Counted from the first letter of the stretch, positions 1 to 9,028 are shown. The stretch is 64,000 nucleotides of DNA from Leucobacter sp. 7(1) (GCF_900163635.1 NZ_FUID01000023.1:1-64000), one strand, 5' to 3'. Translations and numbers: made by a program. The notes: generated by a model from the sequence alone, not told the origin.

Positions 1-11
1 CGGAGGACAAA

Positions 12-43
12 CCCCGTCAGAACGCGTTCACAACCTCACGGGG
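12..43 (-). terminator. possible weak terminator hairpin after RidA
   Basis: The arms CCCCGT (12-17) and ACGGGG (38-43) can pair, with a self-complementary GAACGCGTTC inside. It lies just past the RidA stop codon. There is no clear T-run, so this is only a possibility. Confidence 0.25.
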
Positions 44-51
44 AACTACAC

Positions 52-528
52 CTAGTCCTCGATCTTGAAGACGAACTCGATCTCCACGGGGGCATCGAGC
101 GGCAGCACGGCAACGCCAACGGCCGAGCGCACGTGAATGCCGAGGTCACCAAACACGCGGCCGAGGAACATCGACGCCCCATTGGCCACGGCGGGCTGCC
201 CGGTGAACGACGGATCCGACGCCACAAACGCCGTCACCTTGACGACCTGCGCGATACGATCCAGCGAGCCGACCACACCGCGGACCGCGGCGAGAGCGTT
301 CAGCGCGCAGAGCTGTGCGAGTTCCTCAGCGCGCTCCGGGCTTACGAGGCCCTCACCCACACCAACCTTGCCCGTCTCGGGCAGCGTCCCCTCGACGAAG
401 GGCAGCTGCCCAGCCGTGTAGACGTAGTTCCCGTCGCGGAGCGCGGGGACGTAGGCGGCAACTGCCGCGGGTACCTCGGGGACGACAAGTCCGAGTTCGC
501 TCAGGCGATCCTCAATCACAGACGACAT
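52..528 (-). CDS. RidA family (YjgF/YER057c/UK114) protein
   Basis: This 158-residue protein is full length for the RidA family, whose archetype hydrolyses reactive enamine/imine intermediates from PLP enzymes. The family pattern is visible: a YTAGQLPF segment near residues 37-44, a mid-protein LNALAAVRGVVGSLD helix, and a C-terminal VRSAVGVAVLPLDAPVEIEF stretch whose arginine is the usual carboxylate-binding residue. The ATG at 528 is preceded by AAAGAAGG about 10 bases upstream, inside the end of the DUF4177-like gene, so the two genes form a small operon. In mycobacteria a RidA gene sits in the neighbourhood of ponA2, which fits this location. The substrate cannot be deduced. Confidence 0.85.
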   Translation of the reverse strand: MSSVIEDRLSELGLVVPEVPAAVAAYVPALRDGNYVYTAGQLPFVEGTLPETGKVGVGEGLVSPERAEELAQLCALNALAAVRGVVGSLDRIAQVVKVTAFVASDPSFTGQPAVANGASMFLGRVFGDLGIHVRSAVGVAVLPLDAPVEIEFVFKIED

Positions 529-533
529 ATGGG

Positions 534-704
534 TTAGGCCTTCTTTCGCTTCATGTATGCGACGTTCCCGCCGGCCGGTCCCTCGATGATCTGCACGAGC
601 TCCCAGCCCTGCGCACCCCAGTTGTTCAGGATCTGCGCTTCACTGTGCAGCAGCAGCGGGGTCACGAAGTACTCCCACTGCGCCATATCGGACGTTTCAC
701 TCAC
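534..704 (-). CDS. small DUF4177-like conserved protein
   Basis: This is a protein of about 56 residues starting with GTG at 704, chosen because GAGGGAGA lies 7 bases upstream; an internal ATG at 686 is the alternative. The core MAQWEYFVTPLLLHSEAQILNN followed by WGAQGWELVQI and a lysine-rich end matches the DUF4177 family (WEY ... lN..g..GWElv). The molecular function is unknown. The gene lies 5 bases before the RidA start and is probably co-transcribed with it. Similar small proteins occur next to RidA and ponA2-type genes in other actinobacteria. Confidence 0.75.
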   Translation of the reverse strand: MSETSDMAQWEYFVTPLLLHSEAQILNNWGAQGWELVQIIEGPAGGNVAYMKRKKA

Positions 705-801
705 GTACGGATCTCCCTCGGGATTCAGCCGGATTGGTCCGGTTCGGTCAGGTACGCGACAGATTTTTCCGCACAATACGCGGATTATCAGTAATGTCGC
801 C

Positions 802-815
802 TACGGTCGATTGTA
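802..815 (+). promoter_or_regulatory. -10 box of leaderless PBP gene 1
   Basis: TACGGT at 802-807 ends 8 bases before the ATG at 815, and no Shine-Dalgarno sequence is present. The second PBP gene has the same arrangement. No convincing -35 box was found. Confidence 0.4.
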
Positions 816-3436
816 TGACTAGGACGTCTTCCGCGTACGAGCGCGTGCGCTCGGTCAAACCACGGAGCGCCGGCGGGGCCCTCGGCGGGATCCTTGGTGC
901 CGTTGCCATGAGTGCGATCGCCGGTGTGCTTGTCACCGCAGCGGTCACGCCCGTCGTCGCGCTCAGCGGGACGGCAGCGAACTCCGCCATTGAGATTTTC
1001 GACAGTCTCCCGAACCACCTGGAACCGGGGCGACTCGCGGAACCCTCCACCCTCTGGGCTACCGCTCCGGACACGACTGTCTACAAGCTCGCGGAGTTCT
1101 ACGATCAGGATCGCGAGATGGTGGGCTGGGATGAGATTTCCCAGTTCGTGAAGGATGCTGCGGTCGCGGAGGAGGATCCCAGGTTTTACACACACGGCGG
1201 CGTCGACATGCTCGCAACTGCGCGTGCGGTGTTGCAGAACGCGGCCGGCAAGGACCTCTCGGGTGCCTCGACGATCACGATGCAGTACGTCCGGAACGTT
1301 CTCATTCAGGAGGCCTATGCCATCCCGGATAAGGAGGCCCGCGATGCCGCGTATAAGGACGCGATGCGGCAGGACCTGGATCGCAAGTTGAAAGAGATGA
1401 AGCTTGCGATCAGTATCGAGAAGAAGTACCCGAAGGACGAGATCCTGCTCGGCTACCTCAACATCGCCCTGTTTGGCCGCACAATCTACGGCATCGAGTC
1501 CGCGGCGCAGTACTACTACAGCACCTCCGCGAAGGATCTCTCACTCGCGCAGGCCGCAAGCATTGTCGCGATCGTAAACAACCCCTCGATCTACCAGATC
1601 GATGTCCCCGAAAACATTCCCGCGAATGAGGAACGTCGCAACAAGATCCTCGGCAGCATGCTCGGCCATGGGAAGATCACACAGGCACAGTACGACGAAG
1701 CGAAGGCAACCCCCGTCGAACCCGTGATCAAGCCCCGCGTGGCTGGCTGTGTGGTCGCGGAGCAGAACTTCGGCGTAGGCCACTTCTGCGACTACGTGCA
1801 GCGATACATCAAGCTGGACCCGAACTTCGGCGAGACTCCCGCGGAGCGGGAGTTCAACTTCAGTCGCGGCGGCTATCAAATTTACACAACGATCGATCTC
1901 GATATGCAGGCCGCCGGCAACGAGGCGACCCGCAATAACGTCCCCGCGGTCATGGATGGAATCGACGTCGGATCCGCCTCCAGCAGTGTGCAAGTGGGGA
2001 CCGGCCGCGTGCTCACGATGGTGCAGAACCGGCCCTTCAGCAACGTCCCCGAGGTACTCGAATCGGACCCCAGGTTCTCCGCGATCAATTACAACACCGA
2101 CTACGAATATGGCGGATCCGGCGGCTTCCAGGTCGGTTCGACGTTCAAGGCGGTAACGCTCGCAAACTGGATCCAGGATGGTTTCTCCGTGCGCGACATA
2201 GTGAACGTCAACAGCCGCACAGTGCAGGAGAACTCTATTCGCGCCTCATGCATGACCGACGGCGTCTACGGCTTCGGTTCGTTCCCGTTCACGAACGATA
2301 ACGAGGGAACCCGGGGCAACCAGACTGTGCTCACCGCGATTGCCAAGTCTGTCAACGGTGGCCTCGTGTCCATGCAGCAGAAGATGGATCTCTGCGCCAC
2401 CTTCGAGACCGCGAAGAAGCTCGGCATCCACCGCGCCTCCGACCAGACCAACGAGGACCTGCCCACCTACGGCACTCGCGAACTCTCGATGGTCCCCTCG
2501 AACGTCTACGGCGGCATCGACGAGATCGCCCCGATCACCATGGCGGCCGCGTACGGCGCCTTTGCGGGGGACGGCACCGTCTGCACCCCGGTCCCGATCG
2601 ACCAGATCGTCGGTCCCGACGGCGAGCAGGTACCGTTCACCGGCAGCACCTGCACGCAGGCACTCACCCCTGAGGTCGCTGCCGGAGTGGCCTATTCGCT
2701 TGAGTACACCGTCAACAACGGACTCGCGGGCCATGCCCGCTCCGCGTACGGCACCCCGCACCTCGCGAAGACCGGCACCACTGATTTCGTGCGCGACAAC
2801 TGGACCGTGGGCGCGAGCAGCACGGTCGCCACGGCGACGTGGGTCGGCAACGCCGGTCCTGTGCAGCTGTGGGATGGCACGTGGGACCGCGTATCCACCC
2901 AGGGTTTTGGTGGCCTCATGTATGCCGACCAGCAGATCTGGCCTGCGATCATGAACACCGCCGATGGGAAGTATGGCGGTGAAGCTTTCGCGGAGCCTGT
3001 CGCGTCCTCGATTCAACAGAAGATGGTGACGGTCCCCGAGGTGAAGGGCAAGTCCTTTGAGGAGGCAGTCAGCATGCTCACGCAGGTCGGTTTCGACGTG
3101 GCTGAGGGCGGCGAAATCGACTCTTCGGTGCCACGCGGCCAGATCGCCGCGTCAGATCCGGTCGCGGGTGCGTCCGTTCCCCAGGGCTCCGCGATCACAA
3201 TCTTCCGCAGCAACGGCGACGCCGCTCCCGTGCCTGCGGGCCTTATTGGAGCGACAGGCAATTCGGCGAAATCCACACTGAATGGTGCAGGATTCCCTTC
3301 CGTGGACTTCGTCTGTGAGGACGGGGGCAAGGCGGATCCGAAGAAACACAAGGTGGTTTCTTCGGTACCCGAGAGTGGGAGCGAAGCCCGGCTCAGTGGC
3401 ACCGTGACGCTGAATCTCGACTGCGGAAAGCGCTAA
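815..3436 (+). CDS. bifunctional class A penicillin-binding protein with PASTA domains, copy 1
   Basis: This is a peptidoglycan glycosyltransferase/transpeptidase of 873 residues, anchored by an N-terminal membrane segment at about 23-53. The GT51 domain shows the catalytic EEDPRFYTHGG motif (glutamate near residue 120) and GASTITMQYVRN. The transpeptidase domain has all three catalytic motifs: STFK (serine at about 442), SVN (about 512) and KTGTT (about 652). Two PASTA repeats end the protein (about 739-800 and 805-871). I chose the ATG at 815 because MTRT here matches MTRQ at the start of copy 2 and a -10-like box sits 8 bases upstream. The protein resembles PonA2/PBP1 of actinobacteria. 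The gene is followed after 64 bases by a second copy that my hand alignment puts at about 86% identity. Confidence 0.95.
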   Translation: MTRTSSAYERVRSVKPRSAGGALGGILGAVAMSAIAGVLVTAAVTPVVALSGTAANSAIEIFDSLPNHLEPGRLAEPSTLWATAPDTTVYKLAEFYDQDREMVGWDEISQFVKDAAVAEEDPRFYTHGGVDMLATARAVLQNAAGKDLSGASTITMQYVRNVLIQEAYAIPDKEARDAAYKDAMRQDLDRKLKEMKLAISIEKKYPKDEILLGYLNIALFGRTIYGIESAAQYYYSTSAKDLSLAQAASIVAIVNNPSIYQIDVPENIPANEERRNKILGSMLGHGKITQAQYDEAKATPVEPVIKPRVAGCVVAEQNFGVGHFCDYVQRYIKLDPNFGETPAEREFNFSRGGYQIYTTIDLDMQAAGNEATRNNVPAVMDGIDVGSASSSVQVGTGRVLTMVQNRPFSNVPEVLESDPRFSAINYNTDYEYGGSGGFQVGSTFKAVTLANWIQDGFSVRDIVNVNSRTVQENSIRASCMTDGVYGFGSFPFTNDNEGTRGNQTVLTAIAKSVNGGLVSMQQKMDLCATFETAKKLGIHRASDQTNEDLPTYGTRELSMVPSNVYGGIDEIAPITMAAAYGAFAGDGTVCTPVPIDQIVGPDGEQVPFTGSTCTQALTPEVAAGVAYSLEYTVNNGLAGHARSAYGTPHLAKTGTTDFVRDNWTVGASSTVATATWVGNAGPVQLWDGTWDRVSTQGFGGLMYADQQIWPAIMNTADGKYGGEAFAEPVASSIQQKMVTVPEVKGKSFEEAVSMLTQVGFDVAEGGEIDSSVPRGQIAASDPVAGASVPQGSAITIFRSNGDAAPVPAGLIGATGNSAKSTLNGAGFPSVDFVCEDGGKADPKKHKVVSSVPESGSEARLSGTVTLNLDCGKR

Positions 3437-3486
3437 ACGGAAGCTGAACGAAGGCCCGCGCGGCAGTGATTTTCAGCTAGATCGCA

Positions 3487-3501
3487 TACGCTTGGATGTT
3501 A
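3487..3501 (+). promoter_or_regulatory. -10 box of leaderless PBP gene 2
   Basis: TACGCT at 3487-3492 ends 9 bases before the ATG at 3501, mirroring copy 1. This suggests the second copy has its own promoter instead of depending on read-through. Confidence 0.4.
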
Positions 3502-6128
3502 TGACCCGACAGACCCCCCAGTTCTCGCGCGTGCGCTCGCTGAAGCCGCGCAGCGCGGGTGGAGCCCTCGGAGGCATCCTCGGCGCCGTCGCAATGAGTG
3601 CGATCGCCGGCGTGCTTGTCACCGCAGCCGTTACCCCGGTCGTCGCGCTCAGCGGCACCGCCGCGAACTCCGCGATCGAGATTTTCGACAGTCTCCCGAA
3701 CCACCTCGACCCCGGTCAGCTCGCCGAGCCCTCGACGCTGTGGGCAACCGGATCGGACGGTGTCGACTACAAGCTCGCCGAGTTCTACGACCAGGATCGC
3801 GAGACCGTCGCGTGGGATGACATTTCCCAGTTCGTGAAGGACGCCGCGGTCGCGGAGGAGGATCCCCGGTTCTACACGCACGGTGGCGTTGACATGCTCG
3901 CCACCGCGCGTGCGGTGTTGCAGAACGCGGCCGGCAAGGACCTCTCGGGGGCCTCAACGATCACGATGCAGTACGTCCGGAACGTCCTGGTCCAGGAGGC
4001 ATACGCCATCCCCGACGAGGCCGAACGCAAGAAGGCGTACAAGGACGCCATGCGCCAGGACATGGACCGCAAGCTCAAAGAGATGAAGCTTGCGATCAGT
4101 ATTGAGAAGAAGTACCCGAAGGACGAGATCCTGCTCGGCTACCTCAACATCGCCCTATTTGGCCGCACAATCTACGGCATCGAGTCCGCCGCACAGTACT
4201 ACTACAGCACCTCCGCGAAGGATCTCTCGCTGGCACAGGCCGCAAGCCTCGTTGCGATCGTGAACAACCCCTCGGTGTACCAGATCGACGTGCCGGAGAA
4301 CGTGCCCGCGAACGAAGAGCGTCGCAACAAGATTCTTGACAGCATGCTCGGCCACGGCAAGATCACGCAGGCGCAGCACGACGATGCAAAAGCGACCCCG
4401 GTGGAGCCTGCCATTAAGCCCCGCGTCGCCGGTTGCGTCGTCGCGGAGCAGAACTTTGGCGTAGGCCACTTCTGCGACTACGTGCAGCGCTACATCAAGC
4501 AGGACCCGAACTTCGGCGAGACTCCGCAAGAGCGCGAGTTCAACTTCAGCCGCGGCGGGTACCAGATCCACACCACAATCGATCTCGATATGCAGGCTGC
4601 CGGCAACGAGGCGACCCGCAACAACGTCCCCGCGGTCATGGAGGGCATCGACGCCGGATCGGCCTCGAGCAGCGTCGAGGTCGGCACTGGGCGTGTGCTC
4701 ACGATGGTGCAGAACCGGCCGTTCAGCAACGTCCCCGAAGTACTCGAATCCGACCCCGCGTACTCTGCGATCAACTACAACACGGACTACGAATACGGCG
4801 GCTCGGCGGGCTTCCAGGTCGGCTCGACGTTTAAGGCCGTCACACTTGCCGAGTGGATCCGGACCGGCCACTCAGTGCGTGATGTGGTCAACGTCAACAG
4901 TCGTACCGTGCAGGAGAACTCGCTGCCTGCCAAGTGCATGACCGATGGCGTCTACGGCTTCGGATCCTTCCCGTTTACGAACGATAACGAGGGAACCAAG
5001 GGGAACCAGACCGTGCTCACGGCGATCGCGCGATCAGTCAACGGTGGTCTGATCTCGATGCAGCAGAAGATGGATCTCTGCGACACCTTCGAGACCGCGA
5101 AAAAGCTCGGCATCCACCGCGCCTCCGACCAGACCAACGAGGACCTGCCCACCTACGGCACCCGCGAACTCTCGATGGTCCCCTCGAACGTCTACGGCGG
5201 CATCGACGAGATCGCCCCGATCACCATGGCGGCCGCCTACGGCGCATTCGCCGGCGACGGCACCGTCTGCACCCCGGTCCCGATCGACCGCATCGAGGAC
5301 ACGAACGGCGAGGAAGTGCCGTTCACAAAGAGCACCTGCTCCGAGGGCCTTGCCCCGGAGGTCGCTGCCGGTGTTGCGTACGCGCTCGAATACACCGTGA
5401 ACAACGGTCTCGCGAGCCACGCACGCTCGGCCTACGGCACCCCGCACCTCGCGAAGACCGGCACCACCGATGACGTTGTCGACAACTGGACCGTGGGTGC
5501 GAGCACCCGCGTCGCGACCGCGACATGGGTGGGCAACGCCGGCCCCGTGCAGAAATGGGACGGCACCTGGGGTCGCGTCTCCACGCAAGGCTTCGGGGGC
5601 CTCGACAAAGCCGATACCTATATCTGGCCCGCCATCATGAATACTGCCGACTCGAAGTACGGCGGAGAAGCATTCCCCGAACCCAACACGACCTCGACCC
5701 AGGCCACGATGGTGGCCGTACCCGAGGTGAAGGGGAAGACCTTCGAAGAGGCCTCCTCGCTGCTCGCGCAGCAGGGCTTCAACGTCAGCGACGGTGGCGA
5801 GATCGACTCCTCGGTCGCCAAGGGACTCATCGCGTCCTCCGACCCGGCATCCGGTTCGTCGATTGCTCAGGGTTCTGGCGTCACGCTGTATCGCAGCAAC
5901 GGCGAAGCCTCCCCCATCCCGGACGGGCTCGTCGGAGCCACGGGCAACGCGGCCGAGTCCACGCTCAAGGGCGCAGGGTTCTCAAACGTTGACTTCACGT
6001 GTGAGGCCGGCGGCAAGGCCGACCCGAAGAAACACAAGGTCGTCTCGGTCAGCCCGGAGAGCGGCACGGAGGCCCGAGTGAGCGGCACCGTCACACTGAC
6101 TCTCTCCTGCGGGAAAGACAAGGACTGA
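3501..6128 (+). CDS. bifunctional class A penicillin-binding protein with PASTA domains, copy 2
   Basis: This is a tandem paralogue of the preceding gene, 875 residues, with the same architecture: a membrane anchor, GT51 with EEDPRFYTHGG and GASTITMQ, a transpeptidase with STFK, SVN and KTGTT motifs, and two C-terminal PASTA repeats. All catalytic residues are intact in both copies, so neither looks like a decaying duplicate. Differences cluster in the PASTA repeats, in a short segment just before the transpeptidase C-terminal part (PIDRIEDTNGEEVPF here versus PIDQIVGPDGEQVPF), and in the linker near the GT51 start. The metallophosphoesterase gene begins 3 bases after the stop, so this copy is probably co-transcribed with it. 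The start is the ATG at 3501; a TTG three codons upstream is less likely. Confidence 0.95.
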   Translation: MTRQTPQFSRVRSLKPRSAGGALGGILGAVAMSAIAGVLVTAAVTPVVALSGTAANSAIEIFDSLPNHLDPGQLAEPSTLWATGSDGVDYKLAEFYDQDRETVAWDDISQFVKDAAVAEEDPRFYTHGGVDMLATARAVLQNAAGKDLSGASTITMQYVRNVLVQEAYAIPDEAERKKAYKDAMRQDMDRKLKEMKLAISIEKKYPKDEILLGYLNIALFGRTIYGIESAAQYYYSTSAKDLSLAQAASLVAIVNNPSVYQIDVPENVPANEERRNKILDSMLGHGKITQAQHDDAKATPVEPAIKPRVAGCVVAEQNFGVGHFCDYVQRYIKQDPNFGETPQEREFNFSRGGYQIHTTIDLDMQAAGNEATRNNVPAVMEGIDAGSASSSVEVGTGRVLTMVQNRPFSNVPEVLESDPAYSAINYNTDYEYGGSAGFQVGSTFKAVTLAEWIRTGHSVRDVVNVNSRTVQENSLPAKCMTDGVYGFGSFPFTNDNEGTKGNQTVLTAIARSVNGGLISMQQKMDLCDTFETAKKLGIHRASDQTNEDLPTYGTRELSMVPSNVYGGIDEIAPITMAAAYGAFAGDGTVCTPVPIDRIEDTNGEEVPFTKSTCSEGLAPEVAAGVAYALEYTVNNGLASHARSAYGTPHLAKTGTTDDVVDNWTVGASTRVATATWVGNAGPVQKWDGTWGRVSTQGFGGLDKADTYIWPAIMNTADSKYGGEAFPEPNTTSTQATMVAVPEVKGKTFEEASSLLAQQGFNVSDGGEIDSSVAKGLIASSDPASGSSIAQGSGVTLYRSNGEASPIPDGLVGATGNAAESTLKGAGFSNVDFTCEAGGKADPKKHKVVSVSPESGTEARVSGTVTLTLSCGKDKD

Positions 6129-6131
6129 CCT

Positions 6132-7052
6132 ATGGCACGGTGCGGGGCACACCCCGCCGCGATCGCTCTCGGAGCGGCCGCGGCGGGTGTCGCCGTCTGG
6201 TCAACCCTGATCGAACGGCGCCTGTTTACGGTGCGCCGGCATACCCTGCCGGTGCTGCCCGAGGGGGCTGCCCCGATCCGGGTCCTGCAGCTCTCCGACC
6301 TGCACCTGGCACCGTGGCAGTCGAACAAGATCGATTGGGTGCGCTCGCTGGCCGAGCTGCGACCCGACCTCGTGGTCCTCACGGGCGATCAGATGGGGCA
6401 CCTCGAGGCACGGCACGCGCTGCTTCACGCGCTGCGCCCCCTGCTGGAGCAGACCCCCACCGTGTTCGTGCACGGCTCGAACGACTACTACGGGCCGAAG
6501 TTCAAGAACCCGGTGAAGTACCTGCTCGAACCGAGCCGGCTCAGCACTCGGGTCCCTGATATCGACAACGTCGCACTCACCGCGGGCCTCGAATCCCTCG
6601 GGGCGATCAGCCTGAACAACACGGCCACGCGGCTCGAACTGCGCGGCACCACGGTCGAACTGCTGGGCCTCAACGACCCGCATATTCGCTATGACGATGC
6701 CGCCGCGATGCGGACGGCGCGGGCCGCGCTCGGGGACACCGACCCCGGCCTGCGGTTGGGCGTTGTCCACGCCCCCTATCAGGAGCCGCTCGGCGCGCTG
6801 CTGAGCGAGGGCAGCGACGTGATCCTGGCGGGGCACACGCACGGCGGTCAGGTGCGCGTGCCAGGTGTGGGCGCGCTCACGTCAAACTGCGATCTGCCGA
6901 CCGGGCAGGCCCGCGGCCTCAGCGTCTGGTACGACGCACACCGCTCTGCGTTCCTCAACGTGAGCGCGGGCCTCGGCAACTCGATCTACGCGCCTGTGCG
7001 CTTCGCCTGCCGACCCGAGGCGTCCCTGCTCACCCTCGAGTCGCCCCGATAG
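6132..7052 (+). CDS. YkuE-like metallophosphoesterase
   Basis: This 306-residue protein has an N-terminal hydrophobic stretch (about 8-24) and then the calcineurin-like metal-binding motifs in order: LSDLHL, GDQM, HGSNDYY (the GNHE-type motif with serine in place of asparagine's neighbour), VVHAP and AGHTHGGQ. The family uses a di-metal centre to cleave phosphoesters; membrane-associated YkuE-type members act outside or at the membrane. It follows PBP copy 2 by 3 bases. In Mycobacterium tuberculosis a homologous gene follows ponA2, so the pairing is conserved and suggests a cell-envelope role. The natural substrate is not known. Confidence 0.85.
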   Translation: MARCGAHPAAIALGAAAAGVAVWSTLIERRLFTVRRHTLPVLPEGAAPIRVLQLSDLHLAPWQSNKIDWVRSLAELRPDLVVLTGDQMGHLEARHALLHALRPLLEQTPTVFVHGSNDYYGPKFKNPVKYLLEPSRLSTRVPDIDNVALTAGLESLGAISLNNTATRLELRGTTVELLGLNDPHIRYDDAAAMRTARAALGDTDPGLRLGVVHAPYQEPLGALLSEGSDVILAGHTHGGQVRVPGVGALTSNCDLPTGQARGLSVWYDAHRSAFLNVSAGLGNSIYAPVRFACRPEASLLTLESPR

Positions 7053-7174
7053 CTCAGGCGAACTGGCTCCGGCAAGCCCCTTCGGCTCGGGTGGCCGGGG
7101 TTGACCCGGGAGAGTCCGGACTGTCTCGGTCTCCCCAGCGCTCAGCCGCCCCGCTCGCCGCCGCACAACCGGCA

Positions 7175-7234
7175 GGAGATTCACGAACTCGCAGGAGATT
7201 TTCGCCCGAATACGCGCAACTCGCGTGAATCTCC
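7175..7234. repeat. intergenic 60-bp palindromic repeat, copy A
   Basis: The unit begins with GGAGATTCACG (7175-7185) and ends with its reverse complement CGTGAATCTCC (7224-7234). GCAGGAGATT occurs twice within 7173-7200. A related unit with the same ends and a second internal GAGATT is found at 51827-51887. It lies in the 260-base convergent gap between the metallophosphoesterase and pgm; nothing else was recognised in that gap. Confidence 0.7.
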
Positions 7235-7312
7235 GTGGCGTTCGTGACTCGGCGGGGCCGCCCGGTGTGCGCCTGAGCAGGCTTCCAGATACGAGCCCCG
7301 CGAGCCGCGAGC

Positions 7313-8953
7313 CTAACCGAGCACGCGGGCGACGAGCGCCTGCGCGGCCTCCTGCACGAGAATGAGATGCTCGGCGCCGCGGAAGGACTCCGCGTAGATC
7401 TTCATCACGTCTTCGGTGCCCGAGGGGCGGGCAGCAAACCAGGCGTGATCGGTCTGCACCTTGAGCCCGCCGATGGCCGCGTCGTTGCCGGGCGCGCGGG
7501 TCAGGATCGCGGTGATCGGGTCCCCGGCAAGCTCGGTATCGGTGACGTCCTCCGGAGCGAGGGCCCCCAGGCGGGCCTTTTGTGCGGGAGTGGCTGGCGC
7601 GTCGATGCGAGCGTAGCTCGGCTCCCCGAAGCGGGCGACGAGCTCCCGGTACCGCGCCGCGGGCGATTGCCCGGTCACAGCCTGAATCTCGGCGGCGAGC
7701 AGTGCGAGCAGGATCCCGTCCTTGTCGGTGCTCCACGCGCTGCCGTCGAAGCGTTGGAACGAGGCCCCCGCGCTTTCTTCCCCGCCGAACACGACGGTGC
7801 CGTCGGCGAGGCCGGGCACGAACCATTTGAAGCCCACGGGAACCTCGAGCAGTTGCCGGCCGTGGGCGGCGACAACCCGATCGATGACCCCGGATGACAC
7901 GAGCGTCTTCCCGATTCCTGCGGTGACCGGCCAGTCAGGGCGGTGCGTCAGCAGATAGTCGATCGCGACAGCAAGGTAGTGGTTCGGGTTCATCAGCCCG
8001 TCGGCGGTGACGATTCCGTGCCTGTCGGCGTCGGCGTCGTTGCCCGTGATCAGGTCGAACTCGCCGCGGAACGCGTCGACGGTGCTCATGACGTGTACGG
8101 AGGACGGATCCATTCGAATCTTCCCATCCCAGTCGAGGTGCATGAAGCCCCACTGCGGGTCGACGCCTTCTCCCAGCACTGTGACGTCGAGGCCAAGCCT
8201 GTTCCGGATCGCGGCCCAGTAGGCGACGCTCGCGCCGCCTAGCGGGTGGGCGGCGAAGCGGATCCCTGCTTCGCGGATCCCGGCCACATCAATCACTGAG
8301 ACGAGGTCGTCCACGTAGCTTCCCAGGAAATCGTATGTGGCCGAGGCCATGACCGCCGCACCCGTGGCGCGCGGGATCGTACCGGCGCCCACCGCGAGCA
8401 GCTCGTTCGCGCGGGCGGCGATCCAGTTCGTCGCATCCGTATCGGCTGGGCCGCCGTGGGGCGGGTTGTACTTGAAGCCGCCGTCCGCGGGCGGGTTGTG
8501 GCTCGGCGTGACGACAATGCCGTCGGCGCGGGCCGAATCATCTCCTGCGAGCCCACGGTTGTGGCGCAGGATCGCGTGGCTCAGCGCCGGGGTCGGGACG
8601 AACCAAGCGTCCCCCTCTCCCGCCGCGCGCCGCACGTCGACATCTGCGGCGAGGAGCACCTCGACTGCGGTGCGTTCAGCCGGCGCGGAGAGTGGGTGGG
8701 TATCTGCCCCGATGAACAGCGGGCCGTTGATCCCCTGCGCGGCCCGGTACTCGGCGATCGCAGCACTGATCGCGGCGATGTGCGCGTCCGTGAACGCTCC
8801 GGTGAGTGCTGACCCGCGGTGCCCCGAAGTGCCGAACACCACCCGCTGGGTGGGATCATCGAGATCCGGCGTCGTTTCCGCGTATGCGCGCAGGAGCCCC
8901 GCGACGTCGATCAGGTCTTCAGGCAAAGCGGGAGTACCGGCGCGTTCGTGCAT
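7313..8953 (-). CDS. pgm: alpha-D-glucose phosphate-specific phosphoglucomutase
   Basis: This 546-residue enzyme interconverts glucose 1-phosphate and glucose 6-phosphate, linking glycolysis with sugar-nucleotide and glycogen synthesis. The phosphohexomutase signatures are present: VVFGTSGHRG near the N-terminus, the phosphoserine loop VVTPSHNPPADGG, the magnesium loop GNDADADRHG, the sugar-specificity loop VFGGEESAG, and the phosphate-binding RPSGTED near the C-terminus. The ATG at 8953 was chosen because GGGAGGA lies 7 bases upstream; longer versions have no family homology in the extra part. The length fits the bacterial Pgm family of about 545 residues. The gene stands alone, divergent from the HAD phosphatase gene. 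Confidence 0.95.
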   Translation of the reverse strand: MHERAGTPALPEDLIDVAGLLRAYAETTPDLDDPTQRVVFGTSGHRGSALTGAFTDAHIAAISAAIAEYRAAQGINGPLFIGADTHPLSAPAERTAVEVLLAADVDVRRAAGEGDAWFVPTPALSHAILRHNRGLAGDDSARADGIVVTPSHNPPADGGFKYNPPHGGPADTDATNWIAARANELLAVGAGTIPRATGAAVMASATYDFLGSYVDDLVSVIDVAGIREAGIRFAAHPLGGASVAYWAAIRNRLGLDVTVLGEGVDPQWGFMHLDWDGKIRMDPSSVHVMSTVDAFRGEFDLITGNDADADRHGIVTADGLMNPNHYLAVAIDYLLTHRPDWPVTAGIGKTLVSSGVIDRVVAAHGRQLLEVPVGFKWFVPGLADGTVVFGGEESAGASFQRFDGSAWSTDKDGILLALLAAEIQAVTGQSPAARYRELVARFGEPSYARIDAPATPAQKARLGALAPEDVTDTELAGDPITAILTRAPGNDAAIGGLKVQTDHAWFAARPSGTEDVMKIYAESFRGAEHLILVQEAAQALVARVLG

Positions 8954-9016
8954 GCTCTCATCCTCCCATGACCGGGTGGGCGCGGCGCAGGCCACCCGCT
9001 GTTCATGCCTGCGGAG

Positions 9017-9022
9017 TACGCT
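9017..9022 (+). promoter_or_regulatory. -10 box of the HAD phosphatase gene
   Basis: TACGCT ends 7 bases before the ATG at 9029 with no Shine-Dalgarno sequence. This is identical to the box before PBP copy 2 and the SGNH hydrolase gene, and consistent with a leaderless transcript. Confidence 0.45.
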
Positions 9023-9028
9023 AGGCAT

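Noticed and set aside
7053-7312. Possible tRNA after the metallophosphoesterase
   Set aside because: I looked for tRNA-like arms and a GGTTCRA T-loop; none is present, and the only structure is the palindromic repeat.
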